From Gammaproteobacteria bacterium (GTDB taxonomy: Bacteria > Pseudomonadota > Gammaproteobacteria > Steroidobacterales > Steroidobacteraceae): 64,000 nucleotides of DNA. Shown piece after piece: positions 15,820 through 23,409 of this stretch; position 1 is the stretch's first letter, and every line of letters starts with the position of its first letter. A program made the position numbers and the translations under genes. The notes under the pieces are model-generated. The model was not told where the DNA came from. It saw nothing but the letters and a program-made list of their open reading frames with translations, and made no database searches. Location of the stretch: positions 58,104-122,103 of the forward strand of contig PKRE01000010.1 in assembly GCA_017577615.1 (NCBI GenBank). The letters are read 5' to 3'.

Positions 15820-18590
15820 AGAAGACTGGCGGCTGGAGGCTAGCGACGGGGGCGAGCAGCGGCGCAGACGCGACTGGGACCTTGGAGCCTGGGCGCTGGG
15901 CGCTCGTCCGCAGCGCTGTCGATACAGCGCCTGCTTCTCGGACAACCGCAGCACGCGATGGCGCATCTGCAGCTCCGACTTCCAATCTCCGCCCTGCAGC
16001 CTCCCACTGCTTCCATTGCAGCGAGCCGCTCAACGGCTCGACACTGACGGCTCGCATTCACGGTCGCGACGAGCCGGTGTGCTGCGCAGGGTGCTTGGCC
16101 GTCGCCGAGCTGATCGCAGGTGCGGGTCTCGACGATTTCTATCGTTTCCGCACGGCACCCTCTGCTCGACCCGATGCGGACGCGCTGGAAGAAGACGCGT
16201 GGGCGGCTTACGAGCGGCCCGATGTCGCGGATCGGTTCGTGACGCGAAAAGGCGAGCTGAACACCGTGGCATTGCTCGTCGAAGGTTTGCGCTGTGCAGC
16301 CTGCGCGTGGCTCATCGATCGCGTCGTCAGCCGCATGCCCGGCGTACGCAAGTTCGACATCAATGCGGCAACCGGCCGCGCCTACGTGGAATTCGATTCC
16401 GAGGCGCTCAATCTGGGGCAACTCCTGCGCACGATCGCGCAGCTCGGCTATCGACCCTATCCAGCAAGCGATGAAGCGGTCGCGAAGGTGCGCCAGGAAG
16501 AACGGCGCAGCGCGCTCAAGCGGCTCGCCGTCGCGACCTTCGGGATGATGCAGGTGATGATGTTCGCCGTCGCCGATTACGCCGCGGTGCTCGGAGGCGA
16601 GACGATGGACCCGCAACTCGCGAGCTACTTCCGGCTCGTGAGCCTCCTGGTCGCCACGCCGGTCATGCTCTACGCCGGCAAGCCCTTCTTCTTGAATGCC
16701 TACAGCAACATTCGCGCACGCACGGTCGGTATGGACGTGCCAGTCAGCGTGGCGCTGCTGCTGGCGTTCGTCGCGAGCACATGGAACACGTTCACCGGCA
16801 TAGGCGAGGTGTACTTCGACTCGATCACCATGTTCGTGTTCTTCCTCACGCTCGGACGCTTCGTCGAGATGAGTGCCCGTCATGCGACGACGGCCGTGAC
16901 TGATGCATTGACGCGCCACCTTCCGCCGATGGCACATCGAATGCACTCTGGAGAAGTTCAGGACGTGCCGTCTGTCGCGCTCTCACATGGCGATGTCGTG
17001 CTCGTCCGGCGCGGCGAGATCGTTCCGGCCGACGGCGTCATCATCGAGGGCGACACGAGTCTCGATGAAGCGCTGCTCACCGGCGAGTCGACGCCGGTGC
17101 GCCGTGCGGTCGGCGCGAACGTCTCCGCCGGTACCCTGAATCTTCAGACGCCCATTCGCGTGCGCGTCACCGCGATCGGCGAGGAAACGCTGCTCTCGGG
17201 CATCGTTCGGATGTTACGCCGCGCGCAGTCGCAGAAACCCGCTATCGCTCAAGCTGCGGATCGCGCCGCTGCGAAATTCCTCCGCTATGTGCTGCTCGCC
17301 GCGGGCGCCGTGTGCGCGATCTGGCTGGCTGTCGATCCGAGCCGCGCCTTCGAGGCGACACTTGCGGTCTTGGTCGTCGCCTGCCCGTGCGCCTTCTCGA
17401 TCGCAATGCCTTCCGCGCTCGCTGCGGCCACGGGCGCGCTCGCCCGTCACGGTGTGCTCGTCACCAATGCAGATGCCGTCGAATCACTGTCGCGCGTCGA
17501 TCGAGTGGTGTTCGACAAGACCGGCACGCTTACGCGCGGTGAGGTCCGGCTGCAGAAATGCACGCAGCTCGGCAGCGTGCCTGTTGCGGAGTGCCTGCGC
17601 ATCGCGACGGCGCTCGAGCGCATGTCCGAGCATCCCATTGCGCGGGCATTCGCCGATGCAGCCGCGAGCTCGCACGATGCAGACACCTACCGCGTCACGA
17701 ACGTTCGTGTGGCGCCGGGTCGCGGGATCGAAGGTGAGGTCAACGGACGGCGCTATCGCCTCGGCCGCGCGGATTACGTCGCCGAGCTTCGCCACGACAA
17801 CAAGGCGGATTCTGTCGCCGACGAACCCTTCGCGACCGTGACGCTCGGCGGTGAGCGTGAGGCGCTGGCCGAGTTCACGTTCAGCGACACGCTGCGAGAC
17901 GACGCACCGGCAGCGGTCGAAGTGCTGCATGCGCTCGGGATCGAAACCGAGATCTTGAGCGGCGATGTGCCATCCGCGGTCAGCCAAGTCGCGCAACGCT
18001 GCGGCATTCGCACGTTCTCCGCACGACAGTCGCCGGAGCAGAAGCTACAGCATGTTCAAGCACGACAAGCATCCGGCGCGCACGTCGCTATGATCGGCGA
18101 CGGCATCAACGATGCGCCGGTGCTCGGCGCGGCGCACGTCTCCATCGCCATGGGGCGCGGCGCCGCGCTCGCCCATGCGGCCGCGGATATCGTGTTGATC
18201 GCAGAGCACATGACGGCATTGCCGCGCGCCATCGAGACCGCACGGCGAACGATGCGCATTGCACGTCAGAACCTGGCGTGGGCAGCAGGTTACAACTTCT
18301 GCGCGCTGCCGATCGCTGCGCTCGGCCTGGTGCCGCCCTGGGCTGCGGCGCTCGGCATGTCGCTGAGCTCGATCGCCGTCATCATGAATGCGAGACGCGC
18401 AGCACGCGCGACGAAAGATGCAGGATCCGGGAACGGCACTCGGCGTGGCACGGGTGCTGCCGGCGCTGCAGGGTCGCGGCACTCGGCCCTGACTAGACAT
18501 GCAGCTGCTGCGACTGCTCGTTCCACTGCAGCGGTTGCGCGGCAGAACGCGCTGGCCTCAGCCGCCACTCCACAGCCTCCAGCGACTTGA
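15816..18590 (+). CDS. ccoI: cbb3-type copper-exporting P1B ATPase
   Basis: Inner-membrane Cu-transporting ATPase needed to load the cbb3 CuB site. Of 924 residues, about 64 N-terminal and 50 C-terminal residues are low-complexity extensions not expected in the family. The core has a CFHC...CCAGC N-terminal metal site (Cys65, 68, 89, 90, 93), an HMA domain with GLRCAACAW (Cys160, 163), the ACPCAF transport motif (Cys523, 525), DKTGT at Asp567, and GDGINDAPVL. The extensions map onto 7-bp-period arrays in the DNA. A CcoI of about 800 residues is usual. Start overlaps the ccoG stop. Confidence 0.93.
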   Translation: MKKTGGWRLATGASSGADATGTLEPGRWALVRSAVDTAPASRTTAARDGASAAPTSNLRPAASHCFHCSEPLNGSTLTARIHGRDEPVCCAGCLAVAELIAGAGLDDFYRFRTAPSARPDADALEEDAWAAYERPDVADRFVTRKGELNTVALLVEGLRCAACAWLIDRVVSRMPGVRKFDINAATGRAYVEFDSEALNLGQLLRTIAQLGYRPYPASDEAVAKVRQEERRSALKRLAVATFGMMQVMMFAVADYAAVLGGETMDPQLASYFRLVSLLVATPVMLYAGKPFFLNAYSNIRARTVGMDVPVSVALLLAFVASTWNTFTGIGEVYFDSITMFVFFLTLGRFVEMSARHATTAVTDALTRHLPPMAHRMHSGEVQDVPSVALSHGDVVLVRRGEIVPADGVIIEGDTSLDEALLTGESTPVRRAVGANVSAGTLNLQTPIRVRVTAIGEETLLSGIVRMLRRAQSQKPAIAQAADRAAAKFLRYVLLAAGAVCAIWLAVDPSRAFEATLAVLVVACPCAFSIAMPSALAAATGALARHGVLVTNADAVESLSRVDRVVFDKTGTLTRGEVRLQKCTQLGSVPVAECLRIATALERMSEHPIARAFADAAASSHDADTYRVTNVRVAPGRGIEGEVNGRRYRLGRADYVAELRHDNKADSVADEPFATVTLGGEREALAEFTFSDTLRDDAPAAVEVLHALGIETEILSGDVPSAVSQVAQRCGIRTFSARQSPEQKLQHVQARQASGAHVAMIGDGINDAPVLGAAHVSIAMGRGAALAHAAADIVLIAEHMTALPRAIETARRTMRIARQNLAWAAGYNFCALPIAALGLVPPWAAALGMSLSSIAVIMNARRAARATKDAGSGNGTRRGTGAAGAAGSRHSALTRHAAAATARSTAAVARQNALASAATPQPPAT
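15824..16012. repeat. 7-bp-period arrays inside the 5' end of ccoI
   Basis: Three blocks keep a heptad step: 15824-15851 (GGCTGGA type), 15872-15906 (GACTGGG type with CTGG recurring), and 15964-16012 (AGCTCCG type, opposite polarity). They encode most of the unusual first 64 residues of CcoI. Confidence 0.55.
18501..18588. repeat. 7-bp-period array at the 3' end of ccoI
   Basis: Heptads of the GCCTCCA / GCCGCCA type are clearest at 18554-18588 and can be followed back to about 18501 in degenerate form. They encode the Ala/Pro-rich tail of CcoI and end at its stop codon, directly before ccoS. Confidence 0.5.
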
Positions 18591-18595
18591 TAGCC

Positions 18596-18775
18596 ATGAG
18601 CATTCTCTTTGTTCTGATTCCGCTCACCTTGATCCTGGTCGCCTTCGGGCTTTGGGCGTTCTTTTGGGCCGTCGGCAACGGTCAGTTCGACGACCTGGAA
18701 ACGCCGGCGTGGGAGGTGCTCGTGGATGACGAGCCACGGGATCGCGATGCAGAGATCGTGGCGAAAAGGGAATAG
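18596..18775 (+). CDS. ccoS: cbb3 oxidase maturation protein CcoS
   Basis: 59-residue protein with one N-terminal helix and the family signature FFWAVGNGQFDDLETPAW, followed by an acidic tail. CcoS is needed for cofactor insertion into cbb3 oxidase. ATG 18596 is chosen over an upstream TTG. Its last codons and TAG stop are inside a heptad array, so the AKRE tail may be repeat-derived. Confidence 0.92.
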   Translation: MSILFVLIPLTLILVAFGLWAFFWAVGNGQFDDLETPAWEVLVDDEPRDRDAEIVAKRE

Positions 18776-18795
18776 GGAGCGAGGAACAGAACGTG
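18761..18795. repeat. 7-bp-period array containing the ccoS stop
   Basis: Five heptads of the GGGAATA / GGGAGCG type. The ccoS TAG at 18773-18775 is formed within the GGGAATA unit and its neighbour. Confidence 0.65.
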
Positions 18796-18847
18796 AACTG
18801 CGCGTTCGCGGGCGCCGCAGCTACGGTCTGAAGTCGACGGCCTCACC

Positions 18848-19558
18848 ATGCACTCCCATACGCTGTCTCTCTTCGCGGCGTTCGTAGCGGGTCTGGCTGC
18901 AACCGCGCACTGTTTCGCGATGTGCGGCGGCATCGCCAGCGCGCTCGGGCTGCATGCCCGCGCGGCCGGCACCGGAGTCGGCGCATACGGCATCGCCACG
19001 CTTTATCAGCTCGGCCGCTTGAGTGGCTATACGCTCGCCGGAGGAGTGTGCGGATTCATTGGCTCGCAGGCATCTGCCTTGTTCGAGCTGATGCGGCTCG
19101 GACCGCTGCTGCGCGCGGCGAGCGGCCTGATTATCGTGCTCCTGGGTGTGCGGCTTCTGTGGCAGTGGGACGCTCTGCGGTGGATCGAGCAACTCGGCGC
19201 AAAGTTCTGGGTGCGCCTGCGACCGTTGCTACAAGCCGCCAGCACCCGCACCGGCGTCGCCAAGCCGCTCGCCCTCGGCATGCTGTGGAGCTTACTGCCC
19301 TGCGGTCTCGTTTATTCGATGCTGACGTTTGCTGCCTTGAGCGCGGACACCGCTCGCGGTGCTTTAATCATGTTTGCGTTCGGCCTCGGCACCCTGCCAT
19401 CCATGCTGACCGCGAGCCTGCTCGCCGCGCGCGTGCAAGCGCTGCTCGCACGGCCGATCGCCCGCTTCCTGAGCGGCGTGATTCTGGTCGGTCTTGGCGC
19501 GTGGATGATCGTTGCGGCACTGCAGATGGGTGGCCACGGCCACGGACATATGCACTGA
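18848..19558 (+). CDS. TauE/SafE-like membrane protein next to ccoS
   Basis: 236-residue protein with about six hydrophobic segments and the N-terminal AATAHCFAMCGGIASAL block found in the DsbD-like/UreH-like proteins often placed after ccoS. The C-terminus is a His-rich GGHGHGHMH tail, which may bind metal. Annotators usually name such proteins sulfite exporter family; that substrate is not supported here. Context favours a role in copper or cbb3 maturation. Confidence 0.82.
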   Translation: MHSHTLSLFAAFVAGLAATAHCFAMCGGIASALGLHARAAGTGVGAYGIATLYQLGRLSGYTLAGGVCGFIGSQASALFELMRLGPLLRAASGLIIVLLGVRLLWQWDALRWIEQLGAKFWVRLRPLLQAASTRTGVAKPLALGMLWSLLPCGLVYSMLTFAALSADTARGALIMFAFGLGTLPSMLTASLLAARVQALLARPIARFLSGVILVGLGAWMIVAALQMGGHGHGHMH

Positions 19559-19597
19559 CGTGCGTCGCAACCGACCGTCACCTACACCTACAGCCTC

Positions 19598-19990
19598 TTA
19601 GTACACCACCTCATCCACGTCGATCTTCGGCCGCCGGTTGCGATCCAGATCCACCTCGCCGTGAAGCTCGACATCGACGTTGAGCTTAACACCGCCACGT
19701 GGGGCATCGTCATCGTCGATCTCCACCTCGATCTCGCCCGTTCCGTCCGTGAACAGGTAGTGGTCCCCTCTGAGGTGCCGCACGATGCGGCCGCGCAGAA
19801 TCACATCTTCATCGTCGCGTGGCGCAGCGAGCACTTCCTGCACGGTCACGACGCGCGCAGCGGTCTGAAAACGCGACCACTGCCCTTCTTGACCGGTCCC
19901 GCGATCTCGTGTGCCCGGCTCTTGAGGCTGCTCTTGCCCATGTGCCGCAACCGCAAGCAGCATGGTCAGGATCAAAAACGTGTGTCGCAT
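19598..19990 (-). CDS. YgiW/YdeI-type OB-fold periplasmic protein
   Basis: 130 residues with an N-terminal signal peptide (MRHTFLILTMLLAVAAHG) and a small OB-fold: VVTVQEVLAAPRDDEDVILRGRIVRHLRGDHYLFTDGTGEIEVEID. This fits the NirD/YgiW/YdeI stress-tolerance family, linked in enterobacteria to metal, peroxide or antimicrobial-peptide stress. AGGAAAT precedes the ATG. The Gln/Pro/Gly-rich linker after the signal is unusual. It converges on the TauE-like gene. Confidence 0.82.
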   Translation of the reverse strand: MRHTFLILTMLLAVAAHGQEQPQEPGTRDRGTGQEGQWSRFQTAARVVTVQEVLAAPRDDEDVILRGRIVRHLRGDHYLFTDGTGEIEVEIDDDDAPRGGVKLNVDVELHGEVDLDRNRRPKIDVDEVVY

Positions 19991-20380
19991 AACAGATTTC
20001 CTGGCGGGACCTTTGTGACGCCTCTAAATGACCGCGATCTGAGCTAAGTTCCTGCCTATCCGGCAGGCGGTGCGGAGATTCCTCACCCGCGCATGCTTGA
20101 CAAGGTGGTCTAGGCGACTATCCTCAGATTCAACATGGCGCATTTCTCGTTCAACCGCAGCCTGCACCACGCGGGGCACCTCATCCAGGGCACGTCTGCC
20201 CGAGCGTAGCGCTTTTGGCCGTGCGCTCGGGGACCCGAGCCGCTGGCAAACCGTTTTTTCTCAGTTCGACACGCCTTCTGCGTCATGCGTTTTCCAAGCG
20301 CCTGCACCACAGCCACTCGACGAAACATCGACAGGCGGGCGTGTCGTTGTTACGGCATCTGACTTCATTGGACCAGGAAA
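19991..20380. other. 390-base gap between ygiW-like gene and rnk
   Basis: No convincing gene is seen on either strand; short frames here have atypical composition and no ribosome sites. It should hold the promoter of the leftward YgiW-like gene and that of rnk. The one clear promoter-like pair is listed separately. Confidence 0.5.
20097..20124 (+). promoter_or_regulatory. Possible sigma-70 promoter for rnk
   Basis: A perfect TTGACA is followed after 16 bases by TATCCT. It faces rnk but is about 255 bases from its start, implying a long leader if used. Confidence 0.35.
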
Positions 20381-20806
20381 ATGTCTATAGATTTTGGCAA
20401 GCAACTGCCGACTCGCCCGAAAATCGTCATTTCCGCGAGCGAACACGCGCGCTTGCTCGCGCTCGCTGAGAAGCGCGCGGGAGCCGTGGCGGAATTCTTG
20501 ATCGACGAGCTGTCGCGGGCGGATATCGTTCGTGACGAAGAGTTCGAGTCGGACGTAGTCCGCATGGGCTCGCAGGTGACCTATCTCGACGAGGTGTCCG
20601 GACGTACGCGCACCGTGACTTTGGTGTATCCGGACGAGGCGGACATCGATCAGAACCGCATCTCGATCCTGACACCGATCGGCGCTGCGCTCATCGGCCT
20701 TAGGCCTTCACAATCCATCACCTGGCCTCATCCAGACGGCCGCGTAGGCTCGTTGAAGGTGCTCGCAGTCTCCAACGAGCAGCAGGACGAGAAGCAGCAA
20801 CAGTAA
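20381..20806 (+). CDS. rnk: Rnk / GreA-C-terminal family regulator
   Basis: 141-residue protein: a short N-terminal helical part (ISASEHARLLALAEKR..FLIDELSRADIV) and a C-terminal FKBP-like GreA/GreB domain (VRMGSQVTYLDEVSGRTRTVTLVYPDEADIDQNRISILTPIGAALIGL). This is the layout of Rnk, which binds RNA polymerase and was first described as a regulator of nucleoside diphosphate kinase. A Gln-rich tail ends the protein. AGGAAA lies close to the ATG. Confidence 0.88.
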   Translation: MSIDFGKQLPTRPKIVISASEHARLLALAEKRAGAVAEFLIDELSRADIVRDEEFESDVVRMGSQVTYLDEVSGRTRTVTLVYPDEADIDQNRISILTPIGAALIGLRPSQSITWPHPDGRVGSLKVLAVSNEQQDEKQQQ

Positions 20807-20965
20807 TGACCTTAGTGCGACGCAGGCGACCGGCTTCGGCTCGACAACGCTGCAGGCGCGCGTCGCAGCCCCACTTTACCGCTCGGACCAGCTCGTAGGC
20901 GTTAGCGGGAACCCCGCGCTGACGGTTCCGGCCGGCTCTCGTAAGCTCACGACTCATGGAAGAGT

Positions 20966-20988
20966 CGCTCGTGCAAGCTGCACGAGCG
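20966..20988 (+). terminator. Perfect hairpin downstream of rnk
   Basis: Stem CGCTCGTGC / GCACGAGCG (9 bp, no mismatch) with a 5-base AAGCT loop. It may end rnk transcription, but there is no T-run and it lies 160 bases after the stop. Confidence 0.35.
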
Positions 20989-21069
20989 CTGAGTCCGCCT
21001 CCCTCAGTCTCATGTTGACTTGGCACTTCGATGCGCCGCCGCATGCATCTGCATGCACGGGCGTTCGTC

Positions 21070-21083
21070 TTGACCCAGATCAA
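21070..21083 (+). promoter_or_regulatory. FNR/Anr-type box upstream of hemN
   Basis: TTGAC-CCAG-ATCAA matches the TTGAT-N4-ATCAA consensus at 9 of 10 positions. Its centre is about 42 bases from the hemN ATG. With an activator site at the usual -41.5, transcription would begin at or very near the start codon, so the mRNA could be nearly leaderless. An FNR gene is two genes downstream. Confidence 0.75.
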
Positions 21084-21118
21084 GGCGTGCCTGCATCACA
21101 GCGAGCAGACTCGGCACC

Positions 21119-22519
21119 ATGATCAACGTTCTTCCCTTCGATGCGGAGCTGCTCCGGCGTTATGACCGACCTGGACCGCGTTACACCTCGTACCCGACTG
21201 CGCCGCACTTCACGCCCGCATTCAGCGAGCGCGAGCTTCGCGAGCACGCAAAGCGCAGCAACGCGGATCCCATCCCACGACAGCTGTCGTTGTATCTGCA
21301 CATACCATACTGCGTCAGCCCGTGCTTCTATTGCGGCTGCAACCGCATCATCACGCGCGATTTCGCGCGCAGCGGCCCGTATATCGCACGCTTGCTGCGC
21401 GAAGCCGAGCAGGTGGCGCCCTTGTTCGATCGCGACCGCGAGGTCATCCAGCTGCATCTCGGCGGCGGCACGCCGAATTTCCTGCGCCCCCATCAGATCG
21501 CAGAGCTCATCGAAGCGCTCGGGCGTCAGTTCCACTTCAGTCGCTCGGCCGACCGCGACTTTTCCATCGAGCTCGACCCGCGCATGCTGCGGGCCGGCGA
21601 CATCCAAGCCTACGCTTCGATCGGGCTCAATCGCGCCAGCCTCGGCGTGCAGGATTTCGACGAAACAGTGCAACGCGCCGTCAATCGCGAGCAGAGCATC
21701 GAGCAGACGCTTGCGGCGATCGAGGACTGTCGGCGCGCAGGCTTTCGCTCCGTCAACATCGATCTGATCTATGGGTTGCCGAAGCAAACCCTGGCAGGAT
21801 TCGCCAAGACTCTCGACACCGTGCTTGCGGCTCGACCCGATCGGCTCGCCATATACGCCTACGCGCACATGCCTGAGCTGTTCAAGGCGCAAAAGCAGAT
21901 CGACGCAGCCGACCTCCCCGACCCAGAAACCAAGCTTCAGCTGCTCGGGCTCGCAATCGAAAAGCTGTCTGCGGCCGGATATCGCTACATCGGCATGGAC
22001 CATTTCGCGCTGCCCGAGGACGATCTCGCGCGGGCACAAGAGGCAGGCGACCTGCACCGTAACTTCATGGGTTACACCACGCATGCGGATTGCGACCTGA
22101 TCGGGCTCGGAGTGAGCGCGATCAGCCACATCGGTGACAGCTTCAGTCAGAACCCACGCGACCTGTCCGCCTGGGAGCAGGCGCTCGATGCGGGCCGCCT
22201 GCCAGTGTGGCGTGGCATCGTGCTCGATCGCGACGACATCATCCGCGGCGAGGTGATTCAGCAGCTCATGTGTCGAGGCGAGATCGACATTCCGGCGCTC
22301 GAGGAGCGTTTCGACATCGAGTTCGAGCGCTATTTCGCCGACAGTGTGCAGAAGCTGTCCGAGCTGGCCGCCGACGGCCTCGTCGCGATTCAGCCGACCC
22401 GCATCGTCGCCACTTCGCGCGGGCGGCTGTTGCTGCGTATCATTGCGATGTGCTTCGACCGTTATCTTTCACGGCCTGCCAGCAGCGAGCAACGGCCTCG
22501 TTACTCGCGCGTGATCTGA
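21119..22519 (+). CDS. hemN: Oxygen-independent coproporphyrinogen III oxidase
   Basis: Radical-SAM enzyme making protoporphyrinogen IX without oxygen. The 466-residue product begins like HemN (DRPGPRYTSYPTAPHF) and has the HIPYCVSPCFYCGCN block with the C-x3-C-x2-C cluster site near residue 65, plus the LGGGTPNFL and SVNIDLIYGLPKQT segments. It supports heme supply for the nearby cbb3 oxidase and NO reductase under low oxygen. The FNR box upstream and the FNR gene downstream fit this. Confidence 0.95.
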   Translation: MINVLPFDAELLRRYDRPGPRYTSYPTAPHFTPAFSERELREHAKRSNADPIPRQLSLYLHIPYCVSPCFYCGCNRIITRDFARSGPYIARLLREAEQVAPLFDRDREVIQLHLGGGTPNFLRPHQIAELIEALGRQFHFSRSADRDFSIELDPRMLRAGDIQAYASIGLNRASLGVQDFDETVQRAVNREQSIEQTLAAIEDCRRAGFRSVNIDLIYGLPKQTLAGFAKTLDTVLAARPDRLAIYAYAHMPELFKAQKQIDAADLPDPETKLQLLGLAIEKLSAAGYRYIGMDHFALPEDDLARAQEAGDLHRNFMGYTTHADCDLIGLGVSAISHIGDSFSQNPRDLSAWEQALDAGRLPVWRGIVLDRDDIIRGEVIQQLMCRGEIDIPALEERFDIEFERYFADSVQKLSELAADGLVAIQPTRIVATSRGRLLLRIIAMCFDRYLSRPASSEQRPRYSRVI

Positions 22520-22556
22520 CGGCGCTGACGCCGAGGCGCCCGGACGAGGATTGCTC

Positions 22557-23306
22557 GTGACGGTGCCGCCGCGCCTCAGACGCCCCAATCCCATCGCCGA
22601 CGACGGCGACGAGCTGCATTTTTGCAGCACGTGCGCGTTCTCTTCCGCTTGCCTGGACAGCGGTTACGACAAAGCTCAGCTGCGCGAGCTGCACGTGCTC
22701 GTCGAGCACGTTGGTCCGTACAAGGAAGGTGAACATATCTTTCGCGAGGGCGAGGAGTTCAACGCGATCGCAGCCGTGCGCAGCGGCACGGTCAAGACCT
22801 ACGTCACGGACACTGAAGGGCGCGAGCAAGTGCAAGGCTTCTTCCTGCCCGGCGAGGTCATCGGTTTGAGCGCGATCTCGCAAGGGCGCTATCCCTGCAA
22901 TGCCGTCGCCCTGGACTCGGTCATGCTGTGCCGGTTTTCGTTCCCGACGATGGCGGCGCTTGCGACGCGCATGCCCGGCTTGCAGGCACAGCTCTTTCGC
23001 TTGCTGAGCCAGGACATCGGCAAGGCCGCGCTGCTTGCAGGCAACTATTCCGCAGACGAGCGCATGGCGGCATTCCTGGTCTCGCTCTCGCGGCGCTATG
23101 CCGCGCGCGGCTTTTCCGCGAGTCGCTTCCGGCTCACGATGACTCGCGCCGATATCGCGAATTACCTGCGTCTGGCAGCCGAGAGCGTCAGCCGCGTGCT
23201 CCGTCGCTTCCAAAACGACGGTCTGATCAGGGTCGAGCGCCGCGACATCGAGCTCATCGATCGCGAGCGGCTGACCGCATTGGCACGTAACGTACTACGC
23301 GAATAA
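22557..23306 (+). CDS. fnr: FNR-type oxygen-sensing transcription regulator
   Basis: 249-residue CRP/FNR protein. Cysteines 23, 26, 32 (CSTCAFSSAC) and 114 (RYPCNAV) match the four [4Fe-4S] ligands of E. coli FNR, so it should sense oxygen. The cAMP-binding-like domain is followed by a helix-turn-helix with TRADIANYLRLAAESVSRVLRRF, whose E-SVSR recognition segment fits TTGAT-type sites. Start GTG 22557 is chosen because GAGGA sits 7 bases upstream; a TTG two codons earlier is the alternative. It lies 37 bases after hemN and before the norB FNR box. Equivalent names: anr, etrA. Confidence 0.93.
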   Translation: MTVPPRLRRPNPIADDGDELHFCSTCAFSSACLDSGYDKAQLRELHVLVEHVGPYKEGEHIFREGEEFNAIAAVRSGTVKTYVTDTEGREQVQGFFLPGEVIGLSAISQGRYPCNAVALDSVMLCRFSFPTMAALATRMPGLQAQLFRLLSQDIGKAALLAGNYSADERMAAFLVSLSRRYAARGFSASRFRLTMTRADIANYLRLAAESVSRVLRRFQNDGLIRVERRDIELIDRERLTALARNVLRE

Positions 23307-23339
23307 CCGGATTCGCTCGGCGCGCACCGCGCCGCGCTC

Positions 23340-23353
23340 TTGATCTAGATCAG
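23340..23353 (+). promoter_or_regulatory. FNR/Dnr-type box upstream of norB
   Basis: TTGAT-CTAG-ATCAG matches the FNR consensus at 9 of 10 positions and lies between the FNR gene and norB. Its centre is about 64 bases before the norB ATG, a normal spacing for an activator site at -41.5 with a short leader. Confidence 0.8.
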
Positions 23354-23409
23354 AGCACATCGTCCTGCCCGCGGGCACTCTCCACGCACAACAATCTCGG
23401 AGAGGACCC

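Larger units (their letters stand above)
20807..21118. other. 312-base gap between rnk and hemN
   Basis: No gene is recognised. It holds the perfect hairpin at 20966-20988 and an FNR-type box at 21070-21083, both listed separately. Confidence 0.5.
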
